A stretch of 64,000 nucleotides of DNA. Source: Candidatus Opimibacter skivensis (lineage in GTDB: Bacteria; Bacteroidota; Bacteroidia; Chitinophagales; Saprospiraceae). Positions 35,989 through 45,496 of the stretch are shown here, one piece after another. The DNA is taken from assembly GCA_016721905.1 (NCBI GenBank), contig JADKHH010000003.1, positions 384,982 to 448,981 on the forward strand, read 5' to 3'. The translations under genes and the position numbers were made by a program. Below the pieces are notes generated by a model. That model searched no databases. It saw nothing but the letters and a program-made list of their open reading frames with translations, and had not been told where the DNA came from. How positions within the stretch are numbered: position 1 is the stretch's first letter; the number at the start of each line of letters is the position of its first letter.

Positions 35989-36903
35989 TTAATAACCCAA
36001 TTTTGCAATCTTCCTGATGAAAAGGATCTCTCCGCTTTTTCCGGATCCAATAAGGTAATACAGTCCGGATTCAAGTTTATGGATATCGATTTCCAGGGTT
36101 GATTGATTAATAAAATTCGATCTGATCCTGACAGCCCCCAGCATATCCACTACCTTAATTTGATCAATGTCTTTTTGAAAACCTCGCACATTTATAACAT
36201 CATAAGCAGGGTTAGGGAAAATGGAAAAAGCTGCTTCTTCGCGATCTGAAGTGGAGGTTGGTCCTTCAAATAGATTGCATGGTCCACTATCGTCTGTGAG
36301 TCTGATCAAGCCAAGTTCGTCATCTTCATAGCATCGCAGGAGATAAGAAGGTGCGTCGGTAGGCTGTAGAATGGTGTGACTATGAAAAAGATGAGAATTA
36401 ATAGTGCCAATTCGTTCTATAACTCTCATTGTATAATACTCACCTGGTCCAAAGTGGTTCGGAAATTGGATATCCTGGTACGCCAGTTGCTGGCCATTAA
36501 ATTCTATCTCCCCGATCGAATCTACAACAAATGGCTCCGGGCTCAGTCCACCAAAAAACATGGGAAGTGTATCACCTGGCCCGGCATTGAAATCATAAAG
36601 GAAAGTGCCTCCCAGAAACCTGTCATGACCATACACGACCTGATTATCTTCAATGACATACATCGTCTCTGTAAATGTATCGATGGTTCCTAAAAATTCA
36701 CCAATGGTGGTTGATAGCAGCTTCCTATAGGTCCATGTACCAATGAAGGTGTCTTCATTCATTACCTCAAGAGTAGTCATGCCGTGCCCAAGCATTGAGC
36801 CATATTGATAATACCATTTCGCTCCGGTGGGAAACCAACTGGACTGGGTTTGCCCATGCAAGGAAATAAGCAGGGTGACGATGAGAAGTATGAATCTTTT
36901 CAT
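35989..36903 (-). CDS. T9SS type A sorting domain protein of unknown function
   Basis: 304 residues with a signal peptide ('FILLIVTLLISLHGQTQ'). The middle (about 20-220) is a beta-rich region without a family I recognise: 'PTGAKWYYQYGSMLGHG', 'GPGDTLPMFFGGLSPEPFV'. The last 80 residues are a T9SS tail: 'AFSIFPNPAYDVINVRGF', 'IKVVDMLGAVRI', 'LESGLYYLIGSG', 'ILFIRKIAKLG'. It ends 11 bp from the start of the Gmad2 lipoprotein gene on the same strand, so an operon is likely. Confidence 0.85.
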   Translation of the reverse strand: MKRFILLIVTLLISLHGQTQSSWFPTGAKWYYQYGSMLGHGMTTLEVMNEDTFIGTWTYRKLLSTTIGEFLGTIDTFTETMYVIEDNQVVYGHDRFLGGTFLYDFNAGPGDTLPMFFGGLSPEPFVVDSIGEIEFNGQQLAYQDIQFPNHFGPGEYYTMRVIERIGTINSHLFHSHTILQPTDAPSYLLRCYEDDELGLIRLTDDSGPCNLFEGPTSTSDREEAAFSIFPNPAYDVINVRGFQKDIDQIKVVDMLGAVRIRSNFINQSTLEIDIHKLESGLYYLIGSGKSGEILFIRKIAKLGY

Positions 36904-36978
36904 AACTTTAGTAATTGGCCATTACCAAGTTACAGCTTTTTGTTTAATTGACTTTTTCATGGAGATCCAGGGATGACA

Positions 36979-38367
36979 TTACAATTGCCTGAGAAATGCA
37001 ACAAGATCTTTTTTCTCTTCACCCGTGAGCTTCGTTTGATCGATCAGGTTGAAAAACTCAACCACATCTTCCAGGGTCAGCAGTCTGCCATCATGCAGAT
37101 AGGGTGGGGAGTCTTTAATCCCTCTCAGCACAAAAGACTTTATCGGGCCTTCCGCACGTATATACTGACCATTGATGGTTTGCGGTGTGTAAAAACGCTC
37201 CACCTGGAGATCATGCATTTGATTATCCGTAAAGTAAGGTGGTGTATGACAACTTGCGCATTTCGCTTTCCCGTAAAACAGGATTTCACCTCGCAACTCT
37301 GATGCTGAAGCTTTTGAGGGGATGAGCTGGCCGAATATGTCGAGCTTGGGCGCAGGAGGAAAATCAAGTAACGCCTGGAACTCTGACATAAAATGAACCT
37401 GGCTACCGCGTTCAAGTGGATTTACTCCCTTCTTAGCTGCAGTTAGATGATCTCCATCAAAATAAGCTGCACGCTGTTCAAATTCAGTAAAGTCTTCTAC
37501 TGTCTTCAGCGCACGCTGAGAACCAAATAAACGTTGGACATTGACCCCGCGCAAGCTAGGCGTTTCAATGCGGTTACGGTTTGCCTGTGGCCGTATATCA
37601 CCCACCAGGTGAGTCGCACCGTTGGTATGGCCGTTGACATGACAGTCCATGCATGAAACGCCGAGACTTGGTTTTTCGGTTTTACGATCAGCCGTATTGT
37701 TAAACTGTTGCTGAGGAAACTGGGTCACCAGGAGACGGAGACCTTCTATTTGTTTGGGATTTAGCAGTCCGTTAAAGAGGTCGTAGTAATTGTCCACGGT
37801 GATTACTTTTCCTTGCGATACGTCACCCAGGTCTTTATGTGTTGTCAAAAACAAGGCTGGTGGAAATTCAGGAAGAAAGTGTTCTGGTAGATCAAAATCC
37901 AAATCAAAACGCTGTAACCGCGAGAAGCTATCTATCGACATCTGTGGAAATACCATTCCTCCAACCGGATGATTAGGATGCGGTAAGGGTAGGTACGGGA
38001 AGATATTTTTTCCTTTGATTTCTTCAGGAGTCATCTCCGCAAGCTGGGCCCAGGTGACGCCCTTTAGTTTGGCGGTTGGACCCACTGGCAGTGGTTTGCC
38101 CCGCGACATGGTGACGTCAGTGGTGGTTCTTGCAGTAGTATCATACCGTTCAGCAAGCAGTGCCCGCTGACGTTTCATAATGGAGGCTCTCGCAGCCTTA
38201 TCCTTTGTGATGACATCTGCAAGCGGTTCTTCTATCACCGAAGTATAACTCGATTCCCTTTTAGCCGTTTGTTTATCTGCTACCTGGGCGGTAATGACAA
38301 TGACACCGACGATTAGCAATACCGTCAGGGTTAACTTGTTTAAGCGAAGTGTTTTCATAGATGGCAT
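36979..38367 (-). CDS. Di-heme cytochrome c peroxidase/MauG-like protein
   Basis: 462 residues with an N-terminal signal or anchor ('LTLTVLLIVGVIVITAQ'). Two CxxCH heme sites: 'GVSCMDCHVNGHTN' near residue 240 and 'KAKCASCHTPPYFT' near 380. Conserved family stretches are 'TPSLRGVNVQRLFG', 'GEILFYGKAKCASC' and 'LRGIKDSPPYLHDGRLLTLE', typical of the CcpA/MauG superfamily. It acts in the periplasm, reducing peroxide or oxidising a protein or quinol-derived donor; the first site's extra His ('HVNGHTNGATH') may be a ligand. An N-terminal extension of about 150 residues before the first heme is longer than in classic peroxidases. It stands alone, leftward. Confidence 0.88.
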   Translation of the reverse strand: MPSMKTLRLNKLTLTVLLIVGVIVITAQVADKQTAKRESSYTSVIEEPLADVITKDKAARASIMKRQRALLAERYDTTARTTTDVTMSRGKPLPVGPTAKLKGVTWAQLAEMTPEEIKGKNIFPYLPLPHPNHPVGGMVFPQMSIDSFSRLQRFDLDFDLPEHFLPEFPPALFLTTHKDLGDVSQGKVITVDNYYDLFNGLLNPKQIEGLRLLVTQFPQQQFNNTADRKTEKPSLGVSCMDCHVNGHTNGATHLVGDIRPQANRNRIETPSLRGVNVQRLFGSQRALKTVEDFTEFEQRAAYFDGDHLTAAKKGVNPLERGSQVHFMSEFQALLDFPPAPKLDIFGQLIPSKASASELRGEILFYGKAKCASCHTPPYFTDNQMHDLQVERFYTPQTINGQYIRAEGPIKSFVLRGIKDSPPYLHDGRLLTLEDVVEFFNLIDQTKLTGEEKKDLVAFLRQL

Positions 38368-38407
38368 TTTTATTTTAAAGGATTACTTCCTTTGGGTTCG
38401 AACGTAT

Positions 38408-38499
38408 GCACAGGGTGGTAAAAATCTACTGCTGTACGGATTGTACGGACAGGACGCGTCCTGTCCGTACAGTAGAAGATTTATTTTTCACCTTGTGCA
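38408..38499. repeat. Long imperfect hairpin with a perfect 30-bp palindromic core
   Basis: The core TGTACGGACAGGAC-GC-GTCCTGTCCGTACA (38442-38471) is exact, and the arms continue imperfectly outward (ATCTACT with AGTAGAAGAT; GCACAGGGTG with CACCTTGTGC). The 300-bp gap also holds CACATCGTGGAATG and CACATCGTGGAGTG near 38590-38625. No gene is seen. It lies upstream of the peroxidase gene. Confidence 0.75.
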
Positions 38500-38667
38500 T
38501 TTAATTTCGATTGGAATATTAATTGCACAATGTGAGATATTCCATTGCGCAAACCGTTACAGAATTCCAGATTAGAGTTATAGAATTCTCACATCGTGGA
38601 ATGCAGTGTAACGCTTCACATCGTGGAGTGTGAAGTGTTGAATATAGAACCTGGATTCAAGCCATCC

Positions 38668-40092
38668 TTAATCTGATTGTAATTCCCTCAGCCTGTTTTT
38701 GGCTTCTTCCCGGGCAGGATTTATTTGCAGCGTTTTTTGGTAAAAAAGTATAGCTTCAGCCGTTCTATTCAGGGCTAAATAAATATTGGCCAGCGATAAA
38801 GCAACCAAATCCCTATCGGGAAATTCAATTGCATTGTTTTCTCCGATGATGCGGGCATCATCATACCTTTTTAAACTTAATAACTTTTCTCCGAGGTAAT
38901 ACATTTGAAGCCAATCTACATAATAGAGAGCTGTGTCCTTTTTCATGGTTTGGTATTCTTCAACTGCTTTTTCGGCACTGAAGTTGGCAATAATAGTTTC
39001 CATTTTCTTGTGGACAGGTTCTTTTAAGACTACAGGTTTGTGATAAAGTACTTTTAGAAGGCTTTTTACAATGCCAAAAAAGTCGGTTGGAGCACTGTTG
39101 CACAAAATGACGATCATACTGTTCGTTTCAGGTAGCCGAATCATAAAGGAGATAAAACCTTCTGTTGACCCTAAATGATAATTGGCTTTGATGCTATCAC
39201 TGTTTGTGTATTTAAAATTTTGATTGAACCATCCGTAGCCATACCTGGCTGGCCTCAAGCCGGGAATAAACATTGCCTCAGTTAGCTCTTTGCTCAATAG
39301 TTTGTTATTGGCCAAGGCCATGTGAAATTCAAAAAGATCTTCCACTGTCGAGTATATGTCACCAGTGCCCATCGTATTAGATTGGTCCCTGAAATCGGCA
39401 CTCACATAATCACCCAGGCCATAGTCGTAACCCGAAGCTCTTTTCGGAATAATTTGAGTATGTAGATAGGAACCCGAATTAGGCATATTGATTTTATCGA
39501 AAATCTCATCTTTCATGGCTTGTGCATACGATTTCCCGGTAACTTTTTCAATAATGTAACCTAATGTGTAGTACCCCCAGCTACTGTACATATACCTTGT
39601 ACCCGGTTCAAATGCAAGTGCTGAATCTTGAAAGATTTCAAGGTATTCTTCTCTGGTAAAGCTTTGGCGACTGATCCTTGGGAAAAAGTCTCTGATGATA
39701 TCGTAATTGGGAAGACCTGAAGTATGGTTAAGCAGTTGTTTGATGGTAACTTTTGAAGCAGGTTTGTCTTTAAATTGCGGTACATAGTATGCTAATGAAC
39801 TGTCTAAATTTATAAGATTCTTTTCCGTCAGTATTAATATCAATGTTGCTGTTATTGGTTTTGAAATGGAGCCAATCATGAATTTTGTATCCGTCGAATT
39901 GGGTATATCCCATTCTCTGTTGGCAAGTCCAAAAGCTTCTTTATAGACAACCGTTCCATGGTCAGCTACCAGGACGGCACCATCAAACATATTGTAATGG
40001 TGGAACGTATGCATCACCGCTGATAACTGCTCTGTCGTACTTTGGCCAACTCCCGAAAGTCCAATCAGCAGACAGTATATTGATAGTTGCAT
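38668..40092 (-). CDS. Class C beta-lactamase-like serine hydrolase with TPR tail
   Basis: Start at 40092 (MQLSIYCLLIGLSGVGQS signal). About 474 residues. Hydrolase motifs: SxxK 'MIGSISKPITATLI', Tyr motif 'RYMYSSWGYYTLGYI' (YSS where many have YSN), 'IKQLLNHTSGLPNYD', and HxG-like 'NYHLGSTEGFISFM'. The C-terminal 100 residues are TPR-like ('LVALSLANIYLALNRTAEA', 'ILFYQKTLQINPAREEAKNR'). This layout is common in Bacteroidota exported esterase/peptidase-like proteins. Leftward, 133 bp after the GNAT gene. Confidence 0.87.
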   Translation of the reverse strand: MQLSIYCLLIGLSGVGQSTTEQLSAVMHTFHHYNMFDGAVLVADHGTVVYKEAFGLANREWDIPNSTDTKFMIGSISKPITATLILILTEKNLINLDSSLAYYVPQFKDKPASKVTIKQLLNHTSGLPNYDIIRDFFPRISRQSFTREEYLEIFQDSALAFEPGTRYMYSSWGYYTLGYIIEKVTGKSYAQAMKDEIFDKINMPNSGSYLHTQIIPKRASGYDYGLGDYVSADFRDQSNTMGTGDIYSTVEDLFEFHMALANNKLLSKELTEAMFIPGLRPARYGYGWFNQNFKYTNSDSIKANYHLGSTEGFISFMIRLPETNSMIVILCNSAPTDFFGIVKSLLKVLYHKPVVLKEPVHKKMETIIANFSAEKAVEEYQTMKKDTALYYVDWLQMYYLGEKLLSLKRYDDARIIGENNAIEFPDRDLVALSLANIYLALNRTAEAILFYQKTLQINPAREEAKNRLRELQSD

Positions 40093-40225
40093 TCTCTTAA
40101 AAACATAATCGTTGTTTACGGCGGTGGCTTGAAAATATATTGTGAAACGTCTGTTCATGCGGATAGATTATTTTACCTGTTTTACGAAGCGAAAGGCTCA
40201 GCCAGACCTGAATCGTCAGTTTGGT

Positions 40226-40741
40226 CTAAGGTTTCTTTATTTCCCATCGCCAAATTAACCCGTCTTCCGGGTCTTCAATTTCAGAGACTTTATTAAAGCT
40301 CAATTTTCTTAGAATATTAGTTGAAGCGTTTTCCATGGGCAGTGTATGCGCAACAACTATTTTTATGTGCTCATCCTTGAACGCATGGGCCAGGAGTCCC
40401 TTGGCTATTTCTGTCCCATACCCTTTCTGCCGATACTCCGGGCAAACTTCATATCCTATTTCCACCATGCCATCCAGACTGGGTTTGCCTTTGTAGCCAC
40501 AACTCCCAATTAATTTTTGGTCAACAGTATGTATTGGAAAGTATGTCCACCAGCCATTTTCATTTTCGCTTTGTGTGAGTATTTTCAAGGTGTACGCTAA
40601 AGGTGCTACACCAAATTCTGTCCAATCTGAGCAGACAGCATATCCCAATGCTTTTGACAAAAAATCGTTTCCCTGTATGGCACTTGTCAACAGATTTTTA
40701 GTGCCTGGTATAAGGATTAAATTTTCAGTTTCTATGCGCAT
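40226..40741 (-). CDS. GNAT-family N-acetyltransferase
   Basis: 171 residues of the RimJ/RimL-like GNAT type: 'IETENLILIPGTKNLL' at the start, acetyl-CoA loop 'CPEYRQKGYGTEIAKGLLAH', then 'VVAHTLPMENASTNILRKL' and 'DGLIWRWEI'. It transfers an acetyl group from acetyl-CoA to an amine; the substrate is not predictable. Its start is 16 bp from the end of the TonB-like gene on the same strand. Confidence 0.88.
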   Translation of the reverse strand: MRIETENLILIPGTKNLLTSAIQGNDFLSKALGYAVCSDWTEFGVAPLAYTLKILTQSENENGWWTYFPIHTVDQKLIGSCGYKGKPSLDGMVEIGYEVCPEYRQKGYGTEIAKGLLAHAFKDEHIKIVVAHTLPMENASTNILRKLSFNKVSEIEDPEDGLIWRWEIKKP

Positions 40742-40756
40742 GAATTTTCATTTTCG

Positions 40757-41241
40757 TTATTGAAGGTAGAATCCAAAAGGATAGTCCATCTTGTATTTTA
40801 CAAAAGAGGAATTCCATTTAAGCTGAGCATAACCGTTTTGGGTAGCTTCGAGAAATGCATTTTTAACGACTTCATCACATTCACTGGTCAGGCTTTTTTT
40901 AACATTCACTTCCTTAACAAATCCAAACTCATCAATTAGTATTTCCAAAACGACAAAGCCTGCTATTCCTTTTCACGGGCAGAAGGTGGATATTTAAATA
41001 AGCTGTGCAAGCTTGTTCGGAATTCTTCTTTGCCCTGAACTGGAACTGGTTCTTCCACCGGAATTATTTTTTCAAAAACACCATCCGCACTATCATCTAC
41101 ATAGTATGTTGTCTCAGGAGGTTTCCCCATTTCCGTCTTTTGATGGCTGGTAGTAGTAGTCGCAGTTGTATTTTGAATGCATCCAACTAAAGGAAGTAAC
41201 ATGAAAAGAAATAAAATACTGCTTTCAAATGTAATTCTCAT
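40757..41241 (-). CDS. Lipoprotein with TonB C-terminal-like domain (frameshifted)
   Basis: The first frame (41241 to about 40963) encodes a lipoprotein signal ('SSILFLFMLLPLVGC') and a Thr-rich linker ending 'SLFKYPPSAREKE'. A second frame continues with 'EILIDEFGFVKEVNVKKSL' to 'YPFGFYLQ'. Adding one A to the A4 run near 40972 gives 'ARREKGIAGFVVLEILID'-like continuity, a TonB_C domain of about 85 residues. So this is one gene of about 160 codons with a homopolymer error. TonB_C in small lipoproteins without the transmembrane anchor is frequent in Bacteroidota; its partner is unknown. Confidence 0.78.
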
Positions 41242-41498
41242 CGATATTCTGTTTTATAGCCTGTACTTGGTTTTACCTTCAAGTTGGCACATGAAATATA
41301 AAGCAATTATACCCAATCTAAGTGGAGTGCTGCTCATCTGCCTTCCTGTCTGCTGGCAGCAATCCCAACCATGTGTTGAATAGAACTGATTCAAAATCAA
41401 ACCAGTTTCGTAACACACGACTTTTATCAGTGTTGCACTGCACTGGCTTTTATATGAAAAGTCATTATTTTACATGAACCATAAGACATACTGAGCCC

Positions 41499-42976
41499 AT
41501 GAGAAAATTCTATTTATCTGTCCTATTGTGCTTTTCGTTGATCGGCTCACTCGTGCGCGCGCAAACGCCCATGGCTGAGGAGTATGCCTGGTATTTTCCG
41601 GCACCTGACACCATAAAGATGGCAGACGATCTGATCGTTATGCTTCAGGAGGAAGTTGACAAGATCCTTCAAGCAGGCCCGTTAGCCCCTATCCGACTGG
41701 CTTTTGGCGATCTGTATTGGGAAAACTATTTCCAATACCAGGAGCCGGGCCGCATCCTGACCACGCTGGCATGGGCCTGGCCTTATCTGACTCCAGATCA
41801 GCAGACATCAACCCTGGCGTATGTAGAGAATGAATTGAATACTCCCGGTCGTGCACCGTGGGCCACCAATTACACACTTCCCCGCGATCAGGGTGCACGC
41901 AGGGAATTGTATCCTTCGACCCACCAGTATGGCGTGGAAAGTAATTTCGGAGACTACAGGCCCAGGCTCCACACGCTTTATGGCTTTTGGTTGTTCTGCT
42001 ATCGGAGTGGACAGACTGCATGGATGGAAACTTATTATGAAGAGCTGAAAGCCTTTTATCAAAGCCAATATCAAAGAGCAAAACTGTATGGCGATATGAA
42101 TGGCCATCTCGCTATGGCCAGGATAGCTACCACCATGGTGATGATGAGCAGGTTGGTATAGCGATGCAACGCCTGCAAGAGGAGTTGGAAGATGGATTGC
42201 AATTAGAAAATAAGCATGCCTTTGCGCAAACAGGACTCGCTGGTTGGGACGCTCCGTACAACAGGTTGCCGGGCTCGGATATGTATGACTCGCGTAAAGA
42301 TGGCCTGCTGTACCGGGGTTTTATTTTTCTCAACATGGGCCCTGAAGTGGCGAGGTATTTAAAAGATTTCTGCCTGGCGCAAGTAGATAGTATGCACCGG
42401 GAAGGCAAGCACATCCTGCCGATGTGGTGGTTGATGCAAGCGCCTTATTTTCCACGATGGACCGGTGATGAAAGTATAGGTGTGCCGACGGAAGCATTTG
42501 GGATGTACCATCCAGTGGAAACGTGGATTTTGGAAACTCCTGCGCAAGAGCTGCGTCGCTTCATGCGAAGTAGCCCTACAGGTATTGGTGATTGTTACTG
42601 GTTGGAAGCACTGGTGCAAACGATTGAGGCTCATGCTGCCAGCACTAACCTGGTGGATGTCCGCGATACGGATTTTCCGCTTGTGGTAATCGATGCAGGT
42701 ACAACTGGTGAAGAGCAGATTGTCGAGCCGATGCCGACGTTTTCACTGACACCAAATCCAGCGAATGAAAATGTAGTGTTGCAAATAGTAGATTGGAATG
42801 ACGCAGTACGATGGTCCGTGCGTAACATGGAAGGTGAATTGATGGCCAATGGAACTGCCGATGCACCAACCCAAATTTCAATCAGCCTTAGACGGTGGCC
42901 TGCAGGTAGCTATGTCTGTATGATTGAATCCCTTGAAGGCAATCTGATAGCCAGTAAAATGCTCATAATCCAATGA
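41499..42976 (+). CDS. Secreted helical-repeat protein with T9SS type A tail (frameshifted)
   Basis: About 490 residues from two frames joining near 42150 ('HLAMARIA' then 'DEQVGIAMQRLQEEL'). Signal peptide 'LSVLLCFSLIGSLVRAQ'. The body has paired helices and conserved aromatics ('FGDLYWENYFQYQEPGR', 'TLYGFWLFCYRSG', 'LAGWDAPYNRLPGSDMYDSR', 'MWWLMQAPYFPRWTGDES') like an alpha/alpha toroid, but no glycosidase family is certain. The tail is T9SS type A ('FSLTPNPANENVVLQI', 'RWSVRNMEGELMANG', 'WPAGSYVCMIES'). The stop overlaps the start of the next gene (ATGA), so both are one operon. Confidence 0.75.
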
Positions 42977-44549
42977 GAACATTAACACACCTTTTCGTTC
43001 TGCTAATATTTGCATCATCCATGATGGCTCAAACCACCGCAGAGTGGCCTCAATTGCTGCGCGATCCTGCGCGCACAGCACGAACGGAAGCTTCGATATC
43101 TCCGCCCTTTCGTGCAAAGTGGTTTTGGCTGGGGCCTGACCTGACTTTGCTTAACGAGGCTGCTAACGCTGCATGGACTGACGATCTCGAATCACGGGAG
43201 GGATATTCCTTTCCGGTTCCGGATACGTATCCGGTCACGCTCGCACGAGGCGTACAACCGGTCGTAAGCGGTGGACGTATGTTTGTCGGCACGATGCAGG
43301 GAACTGTCCATGGTATTGATGTGGAGGATGGGCGTACGTTGTGGTCGTATGACATGGGTGATCCGGTGATTACTACAGCTTGCGCAGATACCGATCGTGT
43401 TTTGTTTGTCGATGTTTATGGTGATGTGGTTGCCCTGCATGCAGAGAGCGGTGCAGTGGATTGGCAATTGACTGCTGACCGTAGTATCACAACGGCGCCA
43501 CTGTTGACAGGTGGCCTGGTCTATCTGGCCAGTCATAGCGGCAGGGTATGCGTTGGATTGGCAGAGTGGGGCGGTGGTGTGGGAGCGCCTTTGCTTGCTC
43601 CGATTCAAGGACAGATGGCGGCTGCGCACCAGCGACTTTTCGTGCCGGCCGAAAACATGATTGTATATTCACTGGATCTTCAGAGTGGCGACCTTCTTGC
43701 ACAAAAGCAAGTTGTTGGCCAGAGTTTCAGGCTAACACATCCGGTGGTCTTTGGTGATAAGCTATGGGTGACGACCTGTATGATTCCCAATGTAGGTTCA
43801 GAAGGAATCTTTGACGATGTACTTGATATGTCGGGGAGTCTGGAAGAAGAGGAGAAACTCACCAGGCAATTTCTGAGGGCGAAGGTGGCTTTGATGGAGC
43901 GTCATCTGACTGGCAGCATTTGTTTGCACTGGATACGCTGACATTGGATACATCATTCCTTATTCCCAATGGCCCGATAGAAGGTGTCGGATTTCCACTG
44001 GCTGGCGTTGGTGTCACGCACACCGATCAGGTGGTTACCTGGTTTCGCACACGTTACCCCACGCTAACGCATGACAATCCTGCTTTTGGTACAGACTGGC
44101 CCATTGACATTGCGGCCATTGATCCGGAGACGGGCAATCGTGTGGTCATAGATAATGGGCAGTTTAGCAATATGTTTCCCGGTCCCGAGACGGACAATCT
44201 GTACATCTTCAGCACAGCGGGGGAATATCTGTGGTATCGGCAGCCATTCAGGGGTACACAGGTCATTCACCTTCCTACCAGTGCGCATACCTTGGTGATG
44301 TCGCGTGTGCGCCATGAGGACGGAGGCAACTTCGATGCAGATGTGGCCTTGTATGATACAGGTGCACAGCTTCCTAAAAATGCACTGCGGCCTGTTGAAG
44401 GTAAAGGCTGTGTGGTGGTCATTGACGGCATGGCTCTTATCCCAGATGTAGGAGGAATACTTGCAGTGGAGAAAAAGTGCCCCCACACCAGATCAGTATT
44501 TAATCTGAACTATTTGCTTTATTTTGAGAAAGGCATAGAAAATAAGTAG
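42973..44549 (+). CDS. Secreted PQQ-like beta-propeller protein (frameshifted)
   Basis: About 520 residues when 42973-43875 and the following frame to 44549 are joined ('RQF' then 'SEGEGGFDGASSDWQHL'). Signal peptide 'LTHLFVLLIFASSMMAQ'. Repeats follow the PQQ_2/PQQ-like pattern: 'FVGTMQGTVHGIDVEDGRTL', 'WSYDMGDPVITTA', 'YGDVVALHAESGAVDWQL', 'YSLDLQSGDLLAQKQV', 'HLFALDTLTLDT'. No T9SS tail is visible at the C-terminus, unlike the partner gene. I infer a non-enzymatic propeller working with the helical-repeat protein that precedes it. Confidence 0.78.
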
Positions 44550-45019
44550 TGGTTTGGGGGGGGGCCCGTTTTGGGAGATGGAGGGTTGTAGTATAGAGTG
44601 AAAAGCCTCAACCCATATTTTATAGCTTGTTCAAGTACATCCATGTTAATATCCTTCAGCGTTTTAAATTTAATACAATACCCTGTCACGCTTGCTTTAC
44701 CTATTTTTTCTCCGTACGTTTTAGCCAGGTAGGTCTTATCGTTGATCCCCATGATATAGACGGAGATGCCGGTTGTGTTAGCACTGATACCAATTTGATA
44801 AAACTCCCGGGTGGTTCCATCCGCATAGTTTATCGTGTATGATCCATACCCAATATTGGGGTTGGCAATAATTTTGCCTTCGCTGTTTTTGCCATCGGTA
44901 AACCATAATTTACATGCCGGTGACACCTGAAGGGCGAGTTGGTGTAAAGTTTCCATTTCACTACGCTTTGGTTCAGGTTGGCTGTTGATATACGCTTTGA
45001 TTTGTTCTTGTACGTTCAT
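44519..45019 (-). CDS. DUF1801 domain protein
   Basis: 166 residues. 'NVQEQIKAYINSQPEPKRSE', 'ETLHQLALQVSPACKLWFTD', 'NIGYGSYTINYADGT', 'YQIGISANTTGISVYIMG' and 'GYCIKFKTLKDINMDVL' match DUF1801, a small cytosolic family of unknown function. The last 28 residues or so translate low-complexity sequence next to a G9 tract (44557-44565), and the gene overlaps the end of the opposing propeller gene. Its true stop may therefore be nearer, with a homopolymer error hiding it. Confidence 0.83.
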   Translation of the reverse strand: MNVQEQIKAYINSQPEPKRSEMETLHQLALQVSPACKLWFTDGKNSEGKIIANPNIGYGSYTINYADGTTREFYQIGISANTTGISVYIMGINDKTYLAKTYGEKIGKASVTGYCIKFKTLKDINMDVLEQAIKYGLRLFTLYYNPPSPKTGPPPNHYLFSMPFSK

Positions 45020-45055
45020 ATAAAATTATAGGTTGCTTCGTTGCTACAATGAACT

Positions 45056-45496
45056 CTATGTTATCGTTTCAGGAGTGCTGTTTCGTTCCGGCCATTTCCA
45101 TGCATACCAAACAATCAATAGGGTGATGCAACTTTCTACGATGGCCAGGAATACATAAAATGTCCACCAGGGCGCAATCGAAGTGATGGCGATCAAAAGC
45201 ATGATAGCTGTGTAAATTGTTCCAAAGAGTATATTGAGCCATTTACTCAGCTGAGGCTTTAAGGCGAGTGACAAGAAAATCATTAAAGCTGGAATGGCCA
45301 TGAGCATGGATGCCGCAAACAGTTTTATCGGGCTATCAAGCATGGTTTCTCCACTTATAAATCCTGCAATGCAGGTAGGTACGTAAAGCGAAAAATAGTC
45401 TCCGTAAATGTAGCAAAACATCACCGCTGTCCATAATGCGGAAAGTTTAAACTTTACGTTTATTTTGAAGTCTTCTAAATGTTTTATGTTGTTCAT
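45056..45496 (-). CDS. DUF6326-like membrane protein
   Basis: I start at 45496 (MNNIKHLEDFKINVKFKLSA), because it overlaps the previous stop in ATGA style; the longer frame runs back into the neighbour. About 146 residues with four helices ('LSALWTAVMFCYIYGDYFSL', 'LFAASMLMAIPALMIFLSLA', 'WLNILFGTIYTAIMLLIAI', 'WWTFYVFLAIVESCITLLIV'). The N-terminal pattern 'LWxxVMFxYxYxDYF' is that of DUF6326. Function unknown; translationally coupled to the DUF4386 gene. Confidence 0.8.
   Translation of the reverse strand: MNNIKHLEDFKINVKFKLSALWTAVMFCYIYGDYFSLYVPTCIAGFISGETMLDSPIKLFAASMLMAIPALMIFLSLALKPQLSKWLNILFGTIYTAIMLLIAITSIAPWWTFYVFLAIVESCITLLIVWYAWKWPERNSTPETIT

Noticed and set aside
41177..41383. 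68-codon rightward ORF with a hydrophobic middle
   Set aside because: Overlaps the signal peptide of the TonB-like lipoprotein on the other strand; the hydrophobicity mirrors that signal and no family is recognisable.
44557..44565. G9 tract as a phase-variation switch
   Set aside because: It lies at the overlap of two convergent gene ends, where other homopolymer errors are also common; no evidence separates biology from base-calling error.
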